From assembly GCF_023278565.1 (NCBI RefSeq), contig NC_064672.1, forward strand, positions 248,001-312,000: a DNA stretch of 64,000 bases. Direction: 5' to 3'. The notes beneath the pieces are model-generated. The model was not told the DNA's origin. It did not search any database and saw only the letters and a list, made by a program, of their open reading frames with translations. The translations under genes were made by a program, and so were the position numbers. Below are positions 37,901 to 49,011 of the stretch, piece after piece (positions within the stretch are counted from its first letter, which is position 1; every line of letters starts with the position of its first letter). Origin of the DNA: Colletotrichum lupini. Its lineage: Eukaryota; Ascomycota; Sordariomycetes; Glomerellales; Glomerellaceae.

Positions 37901-39769
37901 TATCCTTTTACTTATAAGGTCTTATAAGTATATATATAAAAATATAAACGCTTATAGGGATCTATAATACTAAAAAAGATAGAAAAGTATATAATAATAA
38001 TATACGATAAATAAAAGTTCTATAATTTTATTAAAAACGTTAAACTTTAGGGGGAGCCTTTATATAGTTAGTTACGGCCTCTTATAAGCTAAACTAAGTG
38101 CGTATACTTTAGCTTATAGCTAGTAAGTACCCTATAACTCTATAGGGGCCTTATTACCCGAGTATTAAGCCTAACTATACTATATCTTAATATATACCTA
38201 TATAAACTCCTATACTATACTATATAAAAATATCGAATTAATTACTCTTTACTTAGAGTCTATATAAGTTAATAACGCTCTTTATAATCCTATATACTAT
38301 TATATATACCCTCTTTATTATTTTTAGCCTACTTAGCTACTTATTTAAAAGCTTTTACTATTATATAAAAATATATAGCGGGGATAGTACTTAAAGACTT
38401 AAATAAAGTACTAATATAGACTTTACTACGGCCCTTATAGTTATAACTACGCTTAACGACCTTAATAAGCGTATTATAAGCTAATACGAACCGTTAGTAA
38501 ATTATAAATAAATATAAGGTAATATAGGGTAACGTATAAGTAATAACGGGAGACGTAACGAGTATATACTTATATATAGTAAATATATAGTTATAACTAG
38601 AGTAGCCCTTACTTATAAAAGTAACGTAATTAATAAAAATACCTTTACTAGTTTTATAATAAGTATACGACTTAGCACTAGTCTTAGTATCGCTATATAT
38701 AGTTATTTAAATAGTATTAATAGCCTAAGTACGAGTTATAGTAATATCCGGGGGTATATAACGGCTATTCTTAATAATCTTAAAATTAAGCTTAATCTAA
38801 CGCTAGGGCTAGATTATACGGGTTAGTATAGTAATATTAAATAGTATAGGGTAGTATATACTAACCTATATAATACTAAGGTTATAAATTTAGTAAAAAG
38901 TCTTTAAAAAAGAAAATAAAAAGCCTATAAATAATATAAGAATCCGTATAATAAGGAAGCTATTATATAGAAGTATACGTATTAATAAGGAGGTAAGAGG
39001 TTATTTTATAAGATATAAGGTTATTAAGGTACTACGTAAGTTAGTATATAGGGACCGTCGGGAGCTATATACCCTTAATACGGGCCGGAACGCTATATTA
39101 AGCGCTTATTATAAATATTATACGGCGTACGCGATTATTAAGAAAAGGAGTATTTTATACGAAATTATTAATATATATATATAAATAGTTAATACTAAAA
39201 AGAAAAGTAAATAAAAAGAATTAAATTATAAATAAGTATATACGCATAATTATACTTATAATTACGCATATATTAGCCTAAAAAGAAGTATAATTACTAA
39301 TTAGTAAAAATTGTACTAGTAATTACGTATAAAATTACCTAATTATACTTAATTAATATTTCTAATTAATAAATTGCGAATATTATGCTTATAATTACGT
39401 ATATAATTAGGTAATAGTAATAAAAGTAAAGTAGAAAAGGGTATAAAATATAATAAAGCAAAATATAATTGCTAATAAGTAACTATAGGGGCGTAAGTAG
39501 ATTACTTACCTTATTTAAGGAATATTAGGTTAGTTAAGAAGAAAGGGAAATTAATTAGTAATAGAAATTAGTAAGGAGGATATGCCCCCTAGCTACCCTA
39601 CTTTCGCTAAGTAGTATAACCGCCCTTACGTAACTATTACTACCTATAGTTATAAGCAATTCCTTATAATAATATACGGGATTTATTATAATATTTATTT
39701 ATATATATAAGAAAGTCGCGCTATTAATACCTAAAATTTATAGTAGCCGTAGGTCTATTAAAAAGAACG

Positions 39770-39801
39770 GTTTTGGCAGAGTGCCTCTTGCAGTCTGCCG
39801 T
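39770..39801 (-). repeat. Right terminal inverted repeat
   Basis: Reads GTTTTGGCAGAGTGCCTCTT and ends CTGCCGT; inverted partner of 34877-34908. Confidence 0.88.
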
Positions 39802-40018
39802 AAGGTGTGCCGATAGCCGGGCTGATAATGACCCGAGCAAAGGAACAAGATTCACTGCGGGGTGCGGGCACAATATGACTGCCCTCCCTGACCATCTGAA
39901 AGCAGAGAGTTTATTCGGGGAAACTTTCATCCTATCTGCTCTTGGACAGCACTAACAGATGCCACTCCTCCGACGTTGACAAGCTGCATCCTCAAGCATT
40001 TACACAACTCGCACAACG

Positions 40019-42737
40019 ATGGACAAGGGACCGGGTGCAGCCAATGATACGCAAGCTCTCAGCATCGACGACTTCACCGCCGCGCTTGAGTTGGACTTCA
40101 TTACGTCGAACTTTGTCAACAATCAGCAACTCGACATTACCAGCTTTGGAACTGGACAAGACGAAACTTCACAGAATTTACAGGGCATTGGTTCTATTGA
40201 ATCTCTCAGTGTTCTTGGTGTTGAGTCATCTCATCAACAAGATGCATTTGCGATTGGCCCCGCCCCAACCGCTCTTGGTAGCCAACATGTCAGCATGGAC
40301 TTTATCGAGAGGCAACCGGTGAACAACGCCAACCAATTTGAGGAGCCTGGCGTCTTTATGTTCTCAGAAGCCTTGGGCGACGGAGAGCCTATGGGACACC
40401 TTTTTGGTAACGAAGGGAATATCATACCATCACTCCAGCCTTCAGATACCACAACGCCGCCGAAGATCGGAACCCGCTTCTCATCCAAGTCCCTCCGCAT
40501 TCTGAAGACATGGCTGGCCAACAACAACCATCACCCGTACCCAACCACCGAGGACATGGAAATATTGCAGCGGCAGACCGGCCTCAGCAAACAGCAGATT
40601 ACCAATTGGCTGGCCAACACCCGCAGACGGACGCGCTTCAAAGTGCCGCCAAAACGTCCGCCTTCTCCGGCGATTACCTCTTCAAGAACCATGCCCATCG
40701 ACATTCCTGCAGGCTCCAGCCTTTCCGACACTTTCCAACATTTGAACCCTCTCCAGAGATGGCAGGTTTCACCTCCAGAGCATGAGCCTGCGTCCGTATC
40801 GGCTATTGCCAACGCTGTGTCTGGATTTTCGTCAGAAGGGGAAGACTTGGGCGACCGATCCTTGACAGACACCATTCCGACGCGGTCCTTGTACGGGCAG
40901 TCTTCGGCAAGCAGTGCAGGAACGTCTCACTCCAGTAGAAGCTCGGCCAACTCAGCATATTCACACAACTCTCACACGTCCCTGAGGTCTCTCGAACCCC
41001 TTGGGAAAAGTGCAGTCAAGCGGAGGCGGCGTCGAGCGCTGGCGAAACGCCCTGAGGCCAAGGGCACAGGAACCCTTTGGCAGACCAGCAACACATATCA
41101 GTGCACATTCTGTACAGAGACGTTCAAGACCAAACACAACTGGCAGCGTCACGAAAAGTCGTTGCATCTCTCTCTCGAGCGCTGGGAATGCGCTCCGACC
41201 GGCGCGACTGTCCCTGACGCCATCGGGCAGCCGGTTTGCATCTTTTGCAGCGAAGCGAACCCGAATAAGGAACATTTAGAGAAGCATAATTATCAAGCAT
41301 GTAGGGACCGTCAGCCTGAGGACCGGACATTTTATCGGAAAGATCACCTGCAGCAACACTTGAAGCTGGTTCATGATGCCAAATTCTTGAGGTGGCCTAT
41401 GGGAGATTGGAAATACGAAAGCGAGATTATACGTTCCCGGTGCGGCTTTTGCGGTCACACAATGTCTTCGTGGACCGACCGGATAGATCATCTGGCCGAG
41501 CACTTCAAAGACGGAAAGACGATGGCAGATTGGCACGGTGATTGGGGATTCGACGACAATGTCTTGAACATGGTCGAGAACTCGGTGCAGCCTTGTAAGT
41601 GCCGCTGTGTCGTTAGAGAACTCAAGCATGCAAGATCTAATCGGTGCTGCCCAGACTTGATTCACATGGAACGCAACTCGCCATGGCCTTTTACAACGAA
41701 GCAAGGTGTTCCAGAGACACCGCCCAATGCCTACGAGCTGATCAAGCTAGAGCTTGAACACTTTTCCGCCGAGCACCAAAACACCAAGGACGAGATGCCT
41801 ACGAATGCAGAACTTTTATACGAGAGCTGCTGCGTCATTTTTGGATGCGACTCAATTTCATTTTCCAAGAGACCTGCAACGTCAACCCAGAGCTGGCTGC
41901 GAGATCTGCTCATGTCATCCGAATCCATCGTACAGCAGGCGCGGGTCCGACCGATGAAGAATAACGCAAGGTCACGATTCACGTATCTTAGCATAAACGG
42001 TAAAGCGTTCATCTTTGAGGCCTGCGGTTTGGAAGAGCAACTGCAGAGCTACGTGGAGATATCCAAGTTGATTGAGCCACAAATTTCCGACGACGAGTTG
42101 CAACGAGAGGCCTGCAACATCGTCGAAAGAATCGAGGCCTCTTCGCTCAATCCGTCGGAATTCTTTACAAACTTTTTGTTTAGTCTCATCAATGGCTCTC
42201 CTCACTGGCTTGCCGCATTCCGTCATCGGACTGGACTCTCGCCGTCGGAGGCTTCGAATGCTGTTCCTCCCTCCAGCGCATCCGAAGGCCTTCTAGGCTC
42301 CATAGCAGCTGAGGCCGGCCTTGAGTTTTCGGGGGCGAATCTTTCTTCAGGTAGTACACCTGATCCGACACAGGTAAATGCTAGCGGTGGTAAGACGGGC
42401 GACATCAGCAAGGTGTACTCGACCTCCTCGTTCTTCGTCAATGACGACAATTGCTATAGGAAGCTCATGAAAGAGCTCACTCGTTTCGTGACCATCACGA
42501 CGTCGCCACGCAATCCGAACAGGCGAATTCCCACCGATGCCGAACTACAACATCAGGCGAGGTGGATTTCCTTCGAAGAGTAATACCTCTTGAACATTAC
42601 CTATGATAACTCAGAGCTAACGATAGCTTAGTGACGATCCATGGAATCAGACTCCAGCGGACAACCCAGACTGGCTTCGAGACTTCAAGCGGGAGATGGG
42701 CATTCTTGACGATGACCCAGGATTGAGTCCTTCGTGA
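40019..42737 (+). CDS. Homeodomain (TALE/KN) plus C2H2 zinc-finger transcription factor
   Basis: Two exons, 40019-42579 and 42632-42737, with a 52-nt intron (GTAATA...GCTTAG); joined 888 residues. Without splicing the frame stops at 42583. The splice restores ISFEDDDPWNQTPADNPDWL, a sensible C-terminus. An atypical TALE homeodomain spans about 151-208: SSKSLRILKTWLANNNHHPY, with the recognition helix QQITNWLANTRRRTRFK (W197, N200). A basic NLS-like KRRRRR (334-339) precedes a C2H2 finger, YQCTFCTETFKTKHNWQRHE (C362, C365, H378, H383), followed by further Cys/His-rich degenerate fingers to about residue 540. The DNA target is unknown. Its start is only 218 bp from the TIR element. Confidence 0.9.
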
Positions 42738-43406
42738 ACAAGATTTTTGCCTCCAATGTGGCTGCAAGAGACTGGGCTATCAATTCGTTGGACTGCCCAT
42801 GGTTCAAGGTGCATAGCTTCTCAGCCCCCATGCGTTAGACTCCACGCGAAAGGCGTAGCATTTAACCCTGTCAATCTCTGTATTCTAGAACAGGAATCCA
42901 CCATTGAAGTCCTTAGAGATGATGACTCGAGAGACCTTGGTACAAATAATGTTCTCGCTCACATCGCAGCGATACCGGCCAAATCCACACGCGCCCTGCG
43001 CATTTGGATCACAAGTAGGGCGTAGGGAGCAGTTGACATGGATTTTATGGGGCTTATCCGCAGGGACTACTCCGTAACCTGTCCCATTGATAGAATTGCC
43101 GCCCTAGGGCGTGAGTCTATCTCGCTAAAACCACTGATTCATCCACCCTCATCGAATAAATTTAGAGATTTCGAAAGGTACTAGTCGTGTGTGTAGTATT
43201 AAAGCGAAACATTTGTCTTAACCGTATCCATGAATATCTTTCAATGGGAAGACGTTTTCCCGATTTTTCAAAGCCAAAGTGTTATCCATCTCACGCAGGG
43301 TAGTGTAAGATTCGAAGGTTCCGGTGCTTATCTTCATACGTGTTCATTCCTCCCTATCGCGTTTTCGACAACCATTCACAAAACTTCGAAGACCAGGCTT
43401 TGGACA
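42738..43406. other. Intergenic, nothing recognised
   Basis: About 670 bp between the homeodomain gene and the dehydrogenase. The dehydrogenase frame is open upstream to 43230, but that stretch does not resemble the family. Confidence 0.4.
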
Positions 43407-44264
43407 ATGCGTGTTGGTTTTCTGGGTTTGGGGTTCATGGGCACCCCGATGGCCCTGAACCTCGCTCACAAATTTCCACTGACCGTGTGGAACCGGACTG
43501 CTTCCAAATACCCAGCGCTCACAAAAGTTGGTGCTAAGATCGGCGATACACCGGCGGCGGTGGCCCATCAATCTGATGTGATCTTCACTATGCTCTTCGA
43601 CGGCCCAGCGTTAATCTCGATTTTCAACAACGACTTTAAAACGGCACTCCGCGGCAAAACTTTGATAAACACGAGCTCGATTCCGTTGGAAGTCAGCAGA
43701 CAGGTAGCGGATCATGTTCAAAAAGCGGGAGGCAACTTCCTCGAAATGCCGGTCAGCGGCAGCAAAATCCCGGCGGAGCAGGGTAAATTAGTGGGTCTCA
43801 TGGCCGGCGATCCGGCCGTAGCGGAGAGCATGCGGGCGGTGGTGGAGCCGCTTACCACCGCTGCCGTATATTGCGGGCCCATCGGCTCAGGCCTAAAGAC
43901 CAAGTACGCGGTCAATCTCTACCTCAACACCATGACGGTCGCTCTTGCAGAGTCGTTCAGTCTCGCTCGGGCGCAGGGCCTCGATCTCGATGCTTTCGGA
44001 CAGGTACTCGACGCCGGTCCCATGGCTTCCGCATATTCGAAGATCAAGGTCGCCAAAGTTGTCAGTGGGGATTGGAGTCCACAAGCATCTATGAAGGATT
44101 GCTAAAATAGCATGCAACTCATCACCGAAGCCACGAAGCGGGCGAACGTACAGTCGCCTCTGGCAGAGTTGTGTCGTTCGATCTACGGCCAGGCGAGCGA
44201 TGCCGGCCTGGGCGAGGAGGATATGATTGCGGTGTACAAAGTCTTTCAGCCAACCCCACTCTAG
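43407..44264 (+). pseudogene. 6-phosphogluconate/3-hydroxyisobutyrate dehydrogenase-like protein with premature stop
   Basis: ATG 43407 opens MRVGFLGLGFMGTPMALNLA, the NAD(P)-binding G-x-G-x-x-G start of the beta-hydroxyacid dehydrogenase family. FLEMPVSGSKIPAEQGKL is the substrate-binding loop, and GLKTKYAVNLYLNTM contains the catalytic Lys. The frame stops at TAA 44103-44105 (232 residues). Translation continues in the same frame for 52 codons to TAG 44262: NSMQLITEATKRANVQSPLA. This is the normal next helix of the family (D-x-x-x-N-x-x-L-I), so about 50 C-terminal residues have been cut off by a nonsense change. CAA-to-TAA (CpA context) would explain it. A shortened protein could still be made but probably lacks the dimer/substrate helices. 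Confidence 0.82.
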
Positions 44265-44594
44265 GAACAAATGCAAGGAATACCTGAGATCGCTCAGACA
44301 AAGGGAGCGTTGCTCGGTCTATGGAGCCCACGAAATTCTGGAGCTTCTTGAACGAGCCTCTACCCTCGAGAAGCCCGAATAACGGGTGGGGACAATACCG
44401 AGAAACCGCCAGTGTGACGTCGGACACACATAGCAAGGCAGCGACTGTCCTTGATGGAGAAGACCAAGCCCATCAAAAATCTACTCATCTACGACCTCAG
44501 TCTCCTCGAGTAGTCTGGAACACCGCCAACTGTACGGTAGAACATATCAAAATAGCAAAGCGGAGGGTACTGGGCTCCGAACGACCAGAAACAG

Positions 44595-45092
44595 AATGAG
44601 GGACTCGATCTTATTCACCCTGCTCTTTTGATAGTTCTGGATACCCGCTTATCTTTCATTCCCGTTAAGGGAGACGATGGGCCTGGATAAGTCCTCGATG
44701 TTGGAATGGGAACCGGAATTTGGGCCATTGACTTTGGGGACCAGTACCCGAAGTCCAAGGTCAATCCAACCTGGCTTAGTACTATCGAACATCGAATTTA
44801 TCCTTGACGATTGCACTTTGAATTGGACTTGGCCGGTGAGAAAATAGGTCGAATACTTACTACTTGCCAGGGACGCAACATCAAGTATCTCTTACAAGAG
44901 ACTGGAGTCGTTCACATTGTGGAACCAAAAACGAAGGCACCACCTACGTACGAGTGGCCCAGCGACCCAAAGCTAGAGGAAGCTAGGGACTTATTCCAGC
45001 TTGCATTCCATGGAAGTCTTTCTATTTTTGGCATGTATCTTCTTACACAAGTTCTGAGATTGACACGCAAAGATGTCGACGCATTGATATGA
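44595..45092 (+). pseudogene. LaeA-like SAM-dependent methyltransferase relic
   Basis: One frame reads NEGLDLIHPALLIVLDTRLS, stop (TAA 44688), [20 protein letters not shown], then [16 protein letters not shown], stop (TGA 44805), RLHFELDLAGEKIGR. The core [17 protein letters not shown] is the SAM-binding motif I of the fungal LaeA-like methyltransferases, and the HFELD segment matches the following strand. Both stops are at positions where C-to-T change (CAA, CGA) would restore a codon. The usual central motif (I-H-x-R-x-L-x-G) is absent, so an internal deletion is likely. It ends at 45092 after KDVDALI. Non-functional by sequence. Confidence 0.7.
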
Positions 45093-45805
45093 TATCAGAG
45101 ATGCGTAAGGAGTCCCGAAAGAAATCCAACTGCCATTGGTCCGAAGTCTAAGTGTCTAGTGATTCAGGCTTGAACCCCATGAGCTGCCTAAATTTCTGTA
45201 GGACAATCGTATATGGAAGAAAACCATAAGCCAACTAGACCGTCTGTTGGATTCCGCGTTGATGAAGACTGCTTATGGTGTGTAACCTTCATATTCGGGG
45301 GCTTGGAGAGCGGTCCAAATCCCAGAGCTCGGGCTTGGGTCAGAGGGACATTCTCATGGCTGACGCTTGGCGGAGTGCCCAGGGAAGATCTACGAACTGG
45401 TCTTCCAGCGAGAAAACGAATTTTGCAGCTAGCTTAACAAGCTGGTCACTTTACTGGACCTATTTACATTTCGATGAACTCTGGATCAACCCGTGCGATG
45501 AATGTCAAGAATGAACGATACTCGGTTGCCGTCGGCTCAGCTATCAACGGAGTAGTCCGAATGCCACACACCCAAGTGGATGAATCTGGATATTTGGAGA
45601 CCGGCATAGTCACAAGACAGCTCAAGGTTTTCGGCCATGATCATAGCGGGGAAGCTGCAGCAAGACCGGTCAAGATGACGTAGATAGAACCGTGGAAGCG
45701 GTAATCACCTATGAACCTGACCATTCTCTTGGCAGGTTTGAAGAAATTGAACTTTCACTCTGACATCAAACAATAAGTACTGTAGCGCAATTAACTTACT
45801 TTAAG
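45093..45805. other. Intergenic or decayed sequence
   Basis: Between the methyltransferase relic and the crotonase gene. Short frames (45213-45514, 45474-45683) show no motif. The left part may be the eroded C-terminus of the methyltransferase; the right part is the crotonase promoter. Confidence 0.35.
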
Positions 45806-46651
45806 ATGGCACAGAACGAACCTCAAGCAGTTCAAGTGACCAAGTCATCCGATGGTATTACCACTATAACCATCAACCGAGAGCACCGAAGGAATGCAAT
45901 CGATGGACCGACTGCTCACAAACTCACCGACGCCTTCTTAGCTTTCGAAAACGACCCTGTCCAGAAGGTTTGTGTCTTCAATGGAGCAAATGGCACTTTC
46001 TGTGCTGGCTTCGACCTCCATGAGGTCGCAAAGTATGGGCCTGGGTCTGAGAAAGGAGGCTACAATGGGCCCATCATCGAACACAGTCATCGAGTTCAAA
46101 GCCGCAATATCGGGCCCATCGGCCCATCACGAATGCAAATTAAGAAGCCAGTCATCAGTGCAGTATCAGGGTATGCTGTTGCCGGAGATTTGGAACTTTC
46201 TCTCCTCGGAGACATCCGTGTTGCTGAAGATGATGCGGTCTTTGGAGTCTTTTGCCGACGGTTCGGCGTCCCTCTCATTGACGGCGGCACTGTTCGCTTA
46301 CAAGCCATCGTGGGTCTCGGGCGAGCCCTCGATATGATACTCACCGGCCGCGGAGTATCCGCAGAAGAAGCGTTGCAGATGGGCCTGGCTAATCGGGTTG
46401 TGCCCAAGGGCCAGGCTCTGGCAGAAGCAACAAGTATTGCTCGACAATTGCTGGCGTTCCCACAGGCCTGCATGAACACTGACAGAACGAGCTGTTACTA
46501 CTCGACTTACAACGCTAGCTCATTCAGGGATGCTCTGAGCAACGAATTCGACCAGGGAATCAAAGTGATCAATATGGAGAGTGTTCGGGGTGCAACGGAA
46601 CTTTCCAAGGGAGCGGGAAGGCATGGAAAGTTCGAAAAGGCCAAGATTTGA
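45806..46651 (+). CDS. Enoyl-CoA hydratase/isomerase (crotonase) family protein
   Basis: Intronless, 281 residues from ATG 45806 (agATGGCACAG). Crotonase fold features: GITTITINREHRRNAIDGPT (strand 1), the first oxyanion-hole loop NGANGTFCAGFDLHEV, and the second, ISAVSGYAVAGDLELSLLGD, followed by IRVAEDDAVFGVFCRRFGV and LTGRGVSAEEALQMGLANRV. The length is normal for the family. It would act on acyl-CoA thioesters in beta-oxidation or a degradative side path. The active-site acid of true hydratases is not obvious in GVFCRRFGVPLIDGG, so exact chemistry is open. No peroxisomal SKL-type terminus (it ends EKAKI). Confidence 0.9.
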   Translation: MAQNEPQAVQVTKSSDGITTITINREHRRNAIDGPTAHKLTDAFLAFENDPVQKVCVFNGANGTFCAGFDLHEVAKYGPGSEKGGYNGPIIEHSHRVQSRNIGPIGPSRMQIKKPVISAVSGYAVAGDLELSLLGDIRVAEDDAVFGVFCRRFGVPLIDGGTVRLQAIVGLGRALDMILTGRGVSAEEALQMGLANRVVPKGQALAEATSIARQLLAFPQACMNTDRTSCYYSTYNASSFRDALSNEFDQGIKVINMESVRGATELSKGAGRHGKFEKAKI

Positions 46652-47333
46652 GGCTTTGGCTAGATTGACGGCAGGTTGGAAACTGGCCGGGTCAAAATGC
46701 CGACATCGGAATCTGCGAACTTTAGGGAGCTTAGCCAGCACAGAAACCTGGCTGTTTTGAACTAGTGAAGGGCGCAGAATGTCATATGGGGACCTTGTCA
46801 AGAGTGCACGCGTTTCGGTGACTGGGGCGCCAAGTGGCCCACGTATGGAACAGGGTAAGCAATAGCCTTGGAGTTGGGAGTCAACTATGACTACCATCCA
46901 TGAGAAATATTTAAATTGTTCTTCGCTGATTGGTAAGAAAAGTAGGGTGAGCAAGCGGATTTGAGAATTCGGACTTTCTCAGCTCACCAACGGAATGGAT
47001 TATGATATTGCTGCGGAGTAGTCGGCGTAATCGGCGTAGAGTCAAGCACGCAAGTAGCGAAGTCTTTGTAGGCTTGCACACATGTAAACATGAACTAGCT
47101 AACCTATCCGAGAATAGAAGTCTTATTCTCACAGTATTCATAATTACTTTGAAAAGGCCATGTGTTTCAGTTTTTGTCCAATTTCATGAACCCCGAAATG
47201 TTGCAGAATCCCGTGCTTCAACATGACAGCCAACCAAGCTGGCTCCAATCATTGATCCAAGCCGTCAGCTTCAGCTTTCAGGTCCAGTGCTTCTGCCGCA
47301 CTGTCAGGCGGAATCTTCAATGAGAAGGGAACC
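46652..47333. other. Intergenic, nothing recognised
   Basis: Spacer of 0.68 kb. Frames on the minus strand at 46520-47141 overlap the crotonase 3' end and have no features. Confidence 0.4.
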
Positions 47334-48692
47334 ATGCGAGCAATCGGAAATAAAATGATGTCGATGACAAAACTGATCGGCATGCCAACGAGAAGTGACG
47401 TAGAAGTTCATGTCGACCATCATTACACGTCGAAGATATACTCCGCAGGATCCCAGGTTTCCGGCACCGTCAAAGTGAACACGCAACAGGATACAGCTTT
47501 CGGGTTCATCGAGATTAATCTCCTGGGAAAAGCCATTGTTCGACGGGAAGATGTCCACGTCATGACCGAAACGATACAGACACTCTTGAAGCTGTACATG
47601 CCTGTACCCGAATCGGCTTACCCTTCAACGAGGTTATTCAGACGTGGACACACTTACTCAATAGCCTTCAGCTTCATCATTCCGCATCAACTCACCAGCA
47701 ACGTATGCCAATACGAAGTCCAAACAGAAGCAGTGCGGCACCATCATCTCCGTCTGCCGTCTTCATTGACCGGATTTGAGAAGGATGATTTAGCAACAAG
47801 TATGGCAAAGATACAATACAGTGTGAGGGCCAGGGTTTTCAATATCGACGATGGTAGTACCGTACAACTACCGGCACCGATTCTTGAGTCTGAGCATCCG
47901 ATTAGCATCCTCGCGCCATCCCCGGAAGATCCGCCCCTAGTCCTCGACAAGCACGACCTTCATTACGTTCTCGAGAGTACCAAACCTGTCAGAAAGAACA
48001 TATTCTCTGTACCTACAGGCCAGATCACGGCCAAGACATCCCAACCCCAAGCTATCCGGTTGAGCTCTGATGGACACGCGGCATCCAGTTCGTCAGCCTA
48101 CATAGACATTGCTTTCTGGCCCACGGCGCCAGATATGCTACCGCCGCAGGTCAAGATCAAGTCTACGAATATATTGGCGCAGAACTGGGCTTCTACGCGA
48201 CCGGCACAAAGCTTTCCCAACGTTGGCGTAAATCGAGAGCCAACAACACTGTCTACCCCTACTATCGTCAACGCCACAAACATAACACCGTGGGTTCAAC
48301 ATGTTCACATTCTGGAGGATGGAAAATCAGGAAGAACTAAGGGAGGTAATCGAGGATCGAGAGAAATCACGGTGATACGCAACAGCAGCACCCAGGATGA
48401 CGGTGTACCAATTACATATACATGTTCGACGCAAGTCGATTTCGGACTGCCAACCTCAAGCCACGTTTTTCCGCCTACATTCCACTCCTGCTTGATTTCG
48501 CGGACGTATACTCTTGAAATCAAGGTCACGGCGGGAGGAGCTGAGCTTCCTCTGTTGGTGCCTGTCCAGATATTCAAGGAACAAGAAAGTGGACGCTCTC
48601 AGGCGTCCACAGAGTCGGAGTTGCCTAGCTGGGATAATGTTGGAGGCGAAGCTGTCTACGCACGTTTGAGGGGGCATCGCCGAGCGCTGTGA
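47334..48692 (+). CDS. Arrestin-like (alpha-arrestin family) protein
   Basis: Intronless, 452 residues from ATG 47334; a second Met (MMSMTKLIGMPTRSDVEVHV) could also be used. The N-terminal half reads as an arrestin beta-sandwich: VEVHVDHHYTSKIYSAGSQV, SGTVKVNTQQDTAFGFIEIN (the Arrestin_N pattern of Y-x-x-G-x-x-V-x-G-x-V-x-V), then YSIAFSFIIPHQLTSNVCQY (the F-x-F-x-I-P strand) and IQYSVRARVF. The C-terminal half (about 230-430) is more divergent and Ser/Thr/Pro-rich. Alpha-arrestins recruit Rsp5-type ubiquitin ligases to plasma-membrane proteins, but no PPxY motif is evident here, so that role is uncertain. Confidence 0.7.
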   Translation: MRAIGNKMMSMTKLIGMPTRSDVEVHVDHHYTSKIYSAGSQVSGTVKVNTQQDTAFGFIEINLLGKAIVRREDVHVMTETIQTLLKLYMPVPESAYPSTRLFRRGHTYSIAFSFIIPHQLTSNVCQYEVQTEAVRHHHLRLPSSLTGFEKDDLATSMAKIQYSVRARVFNIDDGSTVQLPAPILESEHPISILAPSPEDPPLVLDKHDLHYVLESTKPVRKNIFSVPTGQITAKTSQPQAIRLSSDGHAASSSSAYIDIAFWPTAPDMLPPQVKIKSTNILAQNWASTRPAQSFPNVGVNREPTTLSTPTIVNATNITPWVQHVHILEDGKSGRTKGGNRGSREITVIRNSSTQDDGVPITYTCSTQVDFGLPTSSHVFPPTFHSCLISRTYTLEIKVTAGGAELPLLVPVQIFKEQESGRSQASTESELPSWDNVGGEAVYARLRGHRRAL

Positions 48693-49011
48693 GGGAACAT
48701 CAATCCACATCACTAAGCGGCCGAATCCAACCAAAGACAACGACTAGTCCGCTACAAAGAGCAAGATTATCTAGCGAGCTTCTTAGTTTGAGATTCGGAG
48801 TAGTTGGACGAGAGCCACATCCATAGATCATGTAAGAAAACAGGAAGGCGCGGCTTAGAAAATGCTAGATACCAGGGACAATGAGGGTAAAACTACGCTA
48901 TATTGATATCTTGTGCACGATTAAGTATGTCGAGTTCTGTAATCCATTCCTGTCCAAATACGCCAGTCAATCATGATATTCATTACCATCAAATCGCTGT
49001 CACCATCCTAT
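48693..49011. other. Convergent spacer
   Basis: 319 bp between the arrestin-like gene stop and the P450 stop on the opposite strand; 3' regions only. Confidence 0.4.

Larger units (their letters stand above)
34877..39801. mobile_element. 4.9-kb RIP-mutated DNA transposon with 32-bp TIRs
   Basis: Two 32-bp terminal inverted repeats in opposite orientation bound an interior (about 34970-39750) that is extremely A+T-rich, almost free of CpA/TpG, and without coding frames. The ends keep normal composition. Flanks: TA is present directly outside CGGCAG on both sides. If the element starts ACGGCAG, the flanks GAGGTGT and AAGGTGT match at six of seven bases. The superfamily (Tc1/mariner-like with TA, or an hAT/MULE-type with longer duplication) is therefore undecided, and no transposase motif can be read. 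A nested insertion inside is possible. Confidence 0.83.

Noticed and set aside
45213..45683. Frames between the methyltransferase relic and the crotonase as a further gene
   Set aside because: No methyltransferase C-terminal motif or other domain could be seen.
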